Shown here: piece after piece, positions 61,623 to 64,000 of the stretch
How positions within the stretch are numbered: position 1 is the stretch's first letter
Layout: each line of letters starts with the position of its first letter
Assembly (NCBI GenBank): GCA_029254375.1
Contig: JAQWXR010000018.1
Coordinates: forward strand, 1-64,000
Direction: 5' to 3'
DNA length: 64,000 nucleotides
Origin: Schleiferiaceae bacterium
GTDB lineage: Bacteria; Bacteroidota; Bacteroidia; Flavobacteriales; Schleiferiaceae
Program-made: the position numbers and the translations under genes
Notes under the pieces: generated by a model
Told to the model about the DNA's origin: nothing
The model's input: only the letters and a program-made list of their open reading frames with translations
Database searches by the model: none

Positions 61623-62657
61623 ATGACGCGCTCAGGACCTATTTTATTGGCGATTGAATCTAGCTGTGACGACACTTCCGTGGCCGTACTGGATGGTTTT
61701 CATGTATTGGCTAATGTGGTTCATAGTCAAGTGATTCACGAACAGTATGGCGGGGTCGTCCCTGAACTCGCATCGAGAGCACACACTGAAGCTATTTTGC
61801 CTACGGTAAAAGCCGCCTTGCGGCGCGCGGCTAAGCAATTTCAAGATCTTGATGGTATTGCTGTCACCCAAGGTCCAGGTCTCCTGGGATCTCTTTTAGT
61901 CGGTCATTCGTTTGCGAAGTCCCTGGCATTGAGTCTGGAAATACCTTATGTCAATGTGGACCATATGGAAGCCCATATGCTGGCCCACTTCCTTTATGAG
62001 CCTGGAATTCAAGACAAGCCTATCCCCGGTTTCCCCTATCTCTGCCTAACGGTTTCTGGGGGGCATACACAGCTTGTTCAAGTCAATGACTGGAATGATT
62101 TTCATGTTTTGGGAGAAACTCAAGATGACGCCGTGGGAGAAGCCTTTGATAAAGCGGCCAAATTATTGTCTCTCTCCTATCCTGGAGGACCTGAGATTGA
62201 TCGCCTTGCTCAAGGAGGAGAGTCTGTCTTTCACTTTTCCCAGCCGCAGATGCCTGATTTACAGTTCAGTTACTCCGGATTAAAAACGTCAATCCTGCGC
62301 AGCATGCAAAAAGAAGTCAAGGAGCATCCTCAAAGTCTCGATACCCAGCTCGCTGATTGGTGTGCGAGTATCCAGGTGGCGCTGATTACTCCTCTCCTAG
62401 AAGGGTTAAGCCAGGCGGCAGAATTAGTAGGCATTCAGCGCATTGCATTAGCGGGTGGGGTGTCCGCCAATTCCTACTTGCGCAGCCAGGTTCAAAAAAT
62501 GGCCGATGCCAAGGATTGGGAGCTTTATCTACCCCCATTTTCTTACACCACAGATAATGCGGCCATGGTCGGTGCGGCTGGACAATTCGCTTGGAGTGCA
62601 TCGCGATTTGCAGAGATGAAAGATGCCGCCCAACCTAAACGCGTTGTCCATGCTTAA
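61623..62657 (+). CDS. tsaD: tRNA N6-adenosine threonylcarbamoyltransferase
   Basis: Kae1/YgjD-family enzyme that, with TsaB and TsaE, attaches threonylcarbamoyl to A37 of ANN-decoding tRNAs. The 344-residue product has ILLAIESSCDDTSVAVLDG (N-lobe), ELASRAHTEAILPTVKAAL, VTQGPGLLGSLLVGHSFAKSLA, His114/His118 in NVDHMEAHML (metal ligands), LTVSGGHTQLV and LAGGVSANSYLR. The leaderless-type promoter decides the ATG. The stop codon is 8 nt inside the start of the RimB-like gene. Confidence 0.96.
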   Translation: MTRSGPILLAIESSCDDTSVAVLDGFHVLANVVHSQVIHEQYGGVVPELASRAHTEAILPTVKAALRRAAKQFQDLDGIAVTQGPGLLGSLLVGHSFAKSLALSLEIPYVNVDHMEAHMLAHFLYEPGIQDKPIPGFPYLCLTVSGGHTQLVQVNDWNDFHVLGETQDDAVGEAFDKAAKLLSLSYPGGPEIDRLAQGGESVFHFSQPQMPDLQFSYSGLKTSILRSMQKEVKEHPQSLDTQLADWCASIQVALITPLLEGLSQAAELVGIQRIALAGGVSANSYLRSQVQKMADAKDWELYLPPFSYTTDNAAMVGAAGQFAWSASRFAEMKDAAQPKRVVHA

Positions 62658-63078
62658 GCGAATTATTGGACGCACAGAGATAGTTGATCTTCCTAGTATT
62701 CCCTGGAATCAGGTACCATGCCGAATTGATACGGGGGCCTATCGCTCAAGTATGCATTGTGACGACATCCACCTAAACGAAAATCCCGATGGAAGTCAAA
62801 CCTTAGTCGTAACCTTTCAGGGTGAGGACAGTCACAGCGAAAAGCACTTCAGTCGATTTTCAGAGACTTCGGTAAAATCAAGCAATGGCATTGCCGAGAC
62901 GCGTTATTTAGTCGCACTTCCCGTGCGCATTTTTGGCACAGATTTTATTACAGAGTTCACCCTAACGAATCGAACCGAAATGAAATTTCCCGTCCTCCTT
63001 GGACGCACCTTTTTACGGCATGGATTTATCGTCGATGTCCGCAAAACCAATCAGTCATTTAAAACTACTTCTGCGTAG
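62650..63078 (+). CDS. RimB-like retropepsin-type ATP-dependent zinc protease family protein
   Basis: A 142-residue protein from ATG 62650, overlapping the tsaD stop by 8 nt. RIDTGAYRSSMHCDDI carries the Asp-Thr-Gly-Ala of retropepsin-like aspartic proteases, and FPVLLGRTFLRHGFIVDVRK is the matching C-terminal LLGR motif of the RimB/DUF785 family. RimB relatives remove the poly-glutamate tails that RimK adds to ribosomal protein S6, and rimK follows 9 nt later. The pair is a write/erase unit by context. The track start at 62623 lies within tsaD. Confidence 0.85.
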   Translation: MLKRIIGRTEIVDLPSIPWNQVPCRIDTGAYRSSMHCDDIHLNENPDGSQTLVVTFQGEDSHSEKHFSRFSETSVKSSNGIAETRYLVALPVRIFGTDFITEFTLTNRTEMKFPVLLGRTFLRHGFIVDVRKTNQSFKTTSA

Positions 63079-63087
63079 CTTCACCTT

Positions 63088-63999
63088 ATGAACATTCTCA
63101 TTCTTTCTGCCAATCGCAACTTGTATTCTACACGCCGCCTCGTTTCTGCCGCGGAGGAACGCGGACACAGCGTAAAGGTCATGAACGTGCGCAAGTGCTA
63201 TGCAGTATTATCTAAAGGGGAGCTTGACATATACTATGGAGACCATCGAATAGACGAAGTCGATGCCGTCATTCCTCGAATTGGCGCCTCCCTGACCTTC
63301 TATGGCTCCGCCATGCTGCGTCAATTTGAAATGAAAAAGATCTTTACTCCCGTGAGTTCTTTGGCATTAGTACGTTCTCGTGACAAACTGCGAGCCTTGC
63401 AGATTTTGGCTAAAGAAAATGTAGCCATTCCCAGAACGGCGGTCGCCAAACAGCCGACCGATATTGAATACCTCATTAAGCAAGTCGGCGGAGCACCTCT
63501 GGTGGTAAAGCTCTTGGAAGGAACCCAGGGAAAGGGAGTCGTTTTGGCTGAATCAAAAACTGCGGCCAAATCCGTTATTGAAGCATTTTATGGACTGAAT
63601 GCCAACATCTTAGTTCAAGAATTCATCAAAGAAGCAAAAGGAGCAGATGTTCGCGCTATCGTTGTAGGCAACAAAGTGGTTGCTGCATATAAGCGCCAAG
63701 GAAAAGAAGGAGAATTCCGCTCCAATCTTCATGCGGGAGGGCATGGAATTCCCATTAAACTCAAGGCATCTGAAAAGAATGCAGCCATTCTCGCAGCAAA
63801 GGCGCTTGGGTTGAAGGTAGCCGGAGTCGACCTTTTGCAAAGTGAACGAGGACCGCTCATTCTCGAAGTGAATTCATCGCCCGGACTCGAAGGAGTTGAG
63901 CGCACAACAGGGATTGATGTCGCTGGAAGTATTATTCAATACATGGAAGAGAACTATCAGCTTTCGCAAGTTAAAACGAAAGATAAAATTGGAGCCTAA
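63088..63999 (+). CDS. rimK: Ribosomal protein S6-L-glutamate ligase RimK
   Basis: ATP-grasp ligase that adds glutamates to the C-terminus of ribosomal protein S6, 303 residues, complete within the window. ILILSANRNLYSTRRLVSAAEERGH is the RimK N-terminus; VVKLLEGTQGKGVVLAES, VQEFIKEAKGADVRAIVVGNKVVAAYKR, HAGGHGIPIKL and ILEVNSSPGLEGVERTTGID form the ATP-grasp core with Mg-binding Glu and Asn. It pairs with the RimB-like protease upstream and is co-transcribed with tsaD. Confidence 0.95.
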   Translation: MNILILSANRNLYSTRRLVSAAEERGHSVKVMNVRKCYAVLSKGELDIYYGDHRIDEVDAVIPRIGASLTFYGSAMLRQFEMKKIFTPVSSLALVRSRDKLRALQILAKENVAIPRTAVAKQPTDIEYLIKQVGGAPLVVKLLEGTQGKGVVLAESKTAAKSVIEAFYGLNANILVQEFIKEAKGADVRAIVVGNKVVAAYKRQGKEGEFRSNLHAGGHGIPIKLKASEKNAAILAAKALGLKVAGVDLLQSERGPLILEVNSSPGLEGVERTTGIDVAGSIIQYMEENYQLSQVKTKDKIGA

Positions 64000-64000
64000 T

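Noticed and set aside
1-64000. CRISPR array, tRNA, rRNA, insertion sequence, prophage or integrated element
   Set aside because: I found no regular spacer repeats, cloverleaf with a T-loop GGTTCGA-type core, transposase or integrase motifs, or terminal repeats; the gene content is housekeeping throughout.

Overview
The window is a chromosomal segment of a Bacteroidota bacterium, most likely a free-living aerobic member of the Flavobacteriales or a close relative; I infer the phylum, not the species. The evidence is family content (DUF2452, DUF493, DUF6580, TIGR02757, PD40-OmpA, a TPR exoprotein, a ClpC with a UVR motif, Fur without the CxxC zinc pair), split sucC and sucD, and the Bacteroidota -7 promoter box TAnnTTTG in front of many genes. 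I see 59 protein genes, one cobalamin riboswitch, four clear hairpin terminators, and no tRNA, rRNA, CRISPR array, insertion sequence or prophage. Coding density is very high, with many ATGA overlaps and several convergent genes that overlap at their 3' ends.

Layout. 1-3.6 kb: end of sucD, a class IV PLP aminotransferase, yqgE divergent from pdxH, and a WbpB-like sugar dehydrogenase. 3.6-7.7 kb: HU, fmt-recQ-NadR-like kinase (minus strand) and DUF493. 7.7-14.4 kb: clpC divergent from gyrA, then a secreted TPR protein. 14.5-20.5 kb: a minus-strand DNA-damage cassette, in transcription order S24/HTH self-cleaving repressor, Y-family polymerase, SRAP (HMCES/YedK) protein and a short DnaE-type polymerase. 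Its first promoter lies under a 36-bp palindrome, and a second, internal promoter overlaps another inverted repeat. 20.5-26.7 kb: a flavoprotein, a zinc-ribbon protein, an SSB paralogue, an M14 peptidase, a PhoD-like phosphatase, a small HTH regulator and housekeeping hypotheticals. 26.7-36.6 kb: pnuC-sucC, lolD-TIGR02757-rarA, an OmpA/PD40 protein, fur-purA-ostA-like and a MazG-like gene. 36.6-39.4 kb: two small membrane proteins convergent with a TonB-dependent receptor under a cobalamin riboswitch. 39.4-49.7 kb: HMG-CoA lyase-like gene and pyrD, smpB, pcm, an exopolysaccharide sugar-phosphate transferase, hbd, a secreted C1 peptidase, argS and arginase. 49.7-57.7 kb: a plus-strand envelope operon ftsK-lolA-lptF/G-GT4-GT2-ribB. 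57.7-64 kb: tamB divergent from tsaD-RimB-like-rimK.

The genes mostly serve central metabolism (TCA cycle, pyrimidine, purine, PLP, riboflavin and NAD precursors), envelope building (LolA, LolD, LptA-like, LptF/G, TamB, OmpA) and genome maintenance (GyrA, RecQ, RarA, FtsK, the mutagenesis cassette). The observations most worth following are the S24-PolY-SRAP-DnaE cassette with its two palindromic control sites, the recurring TAnnTTTG box only 4-8 nt before start codons (which predicts many leaderless mRNAs), a RibB protein whose GTP cyclohydrolase half has lost its zinc cysteines, and start codons of divergent genes that touch or overlap.
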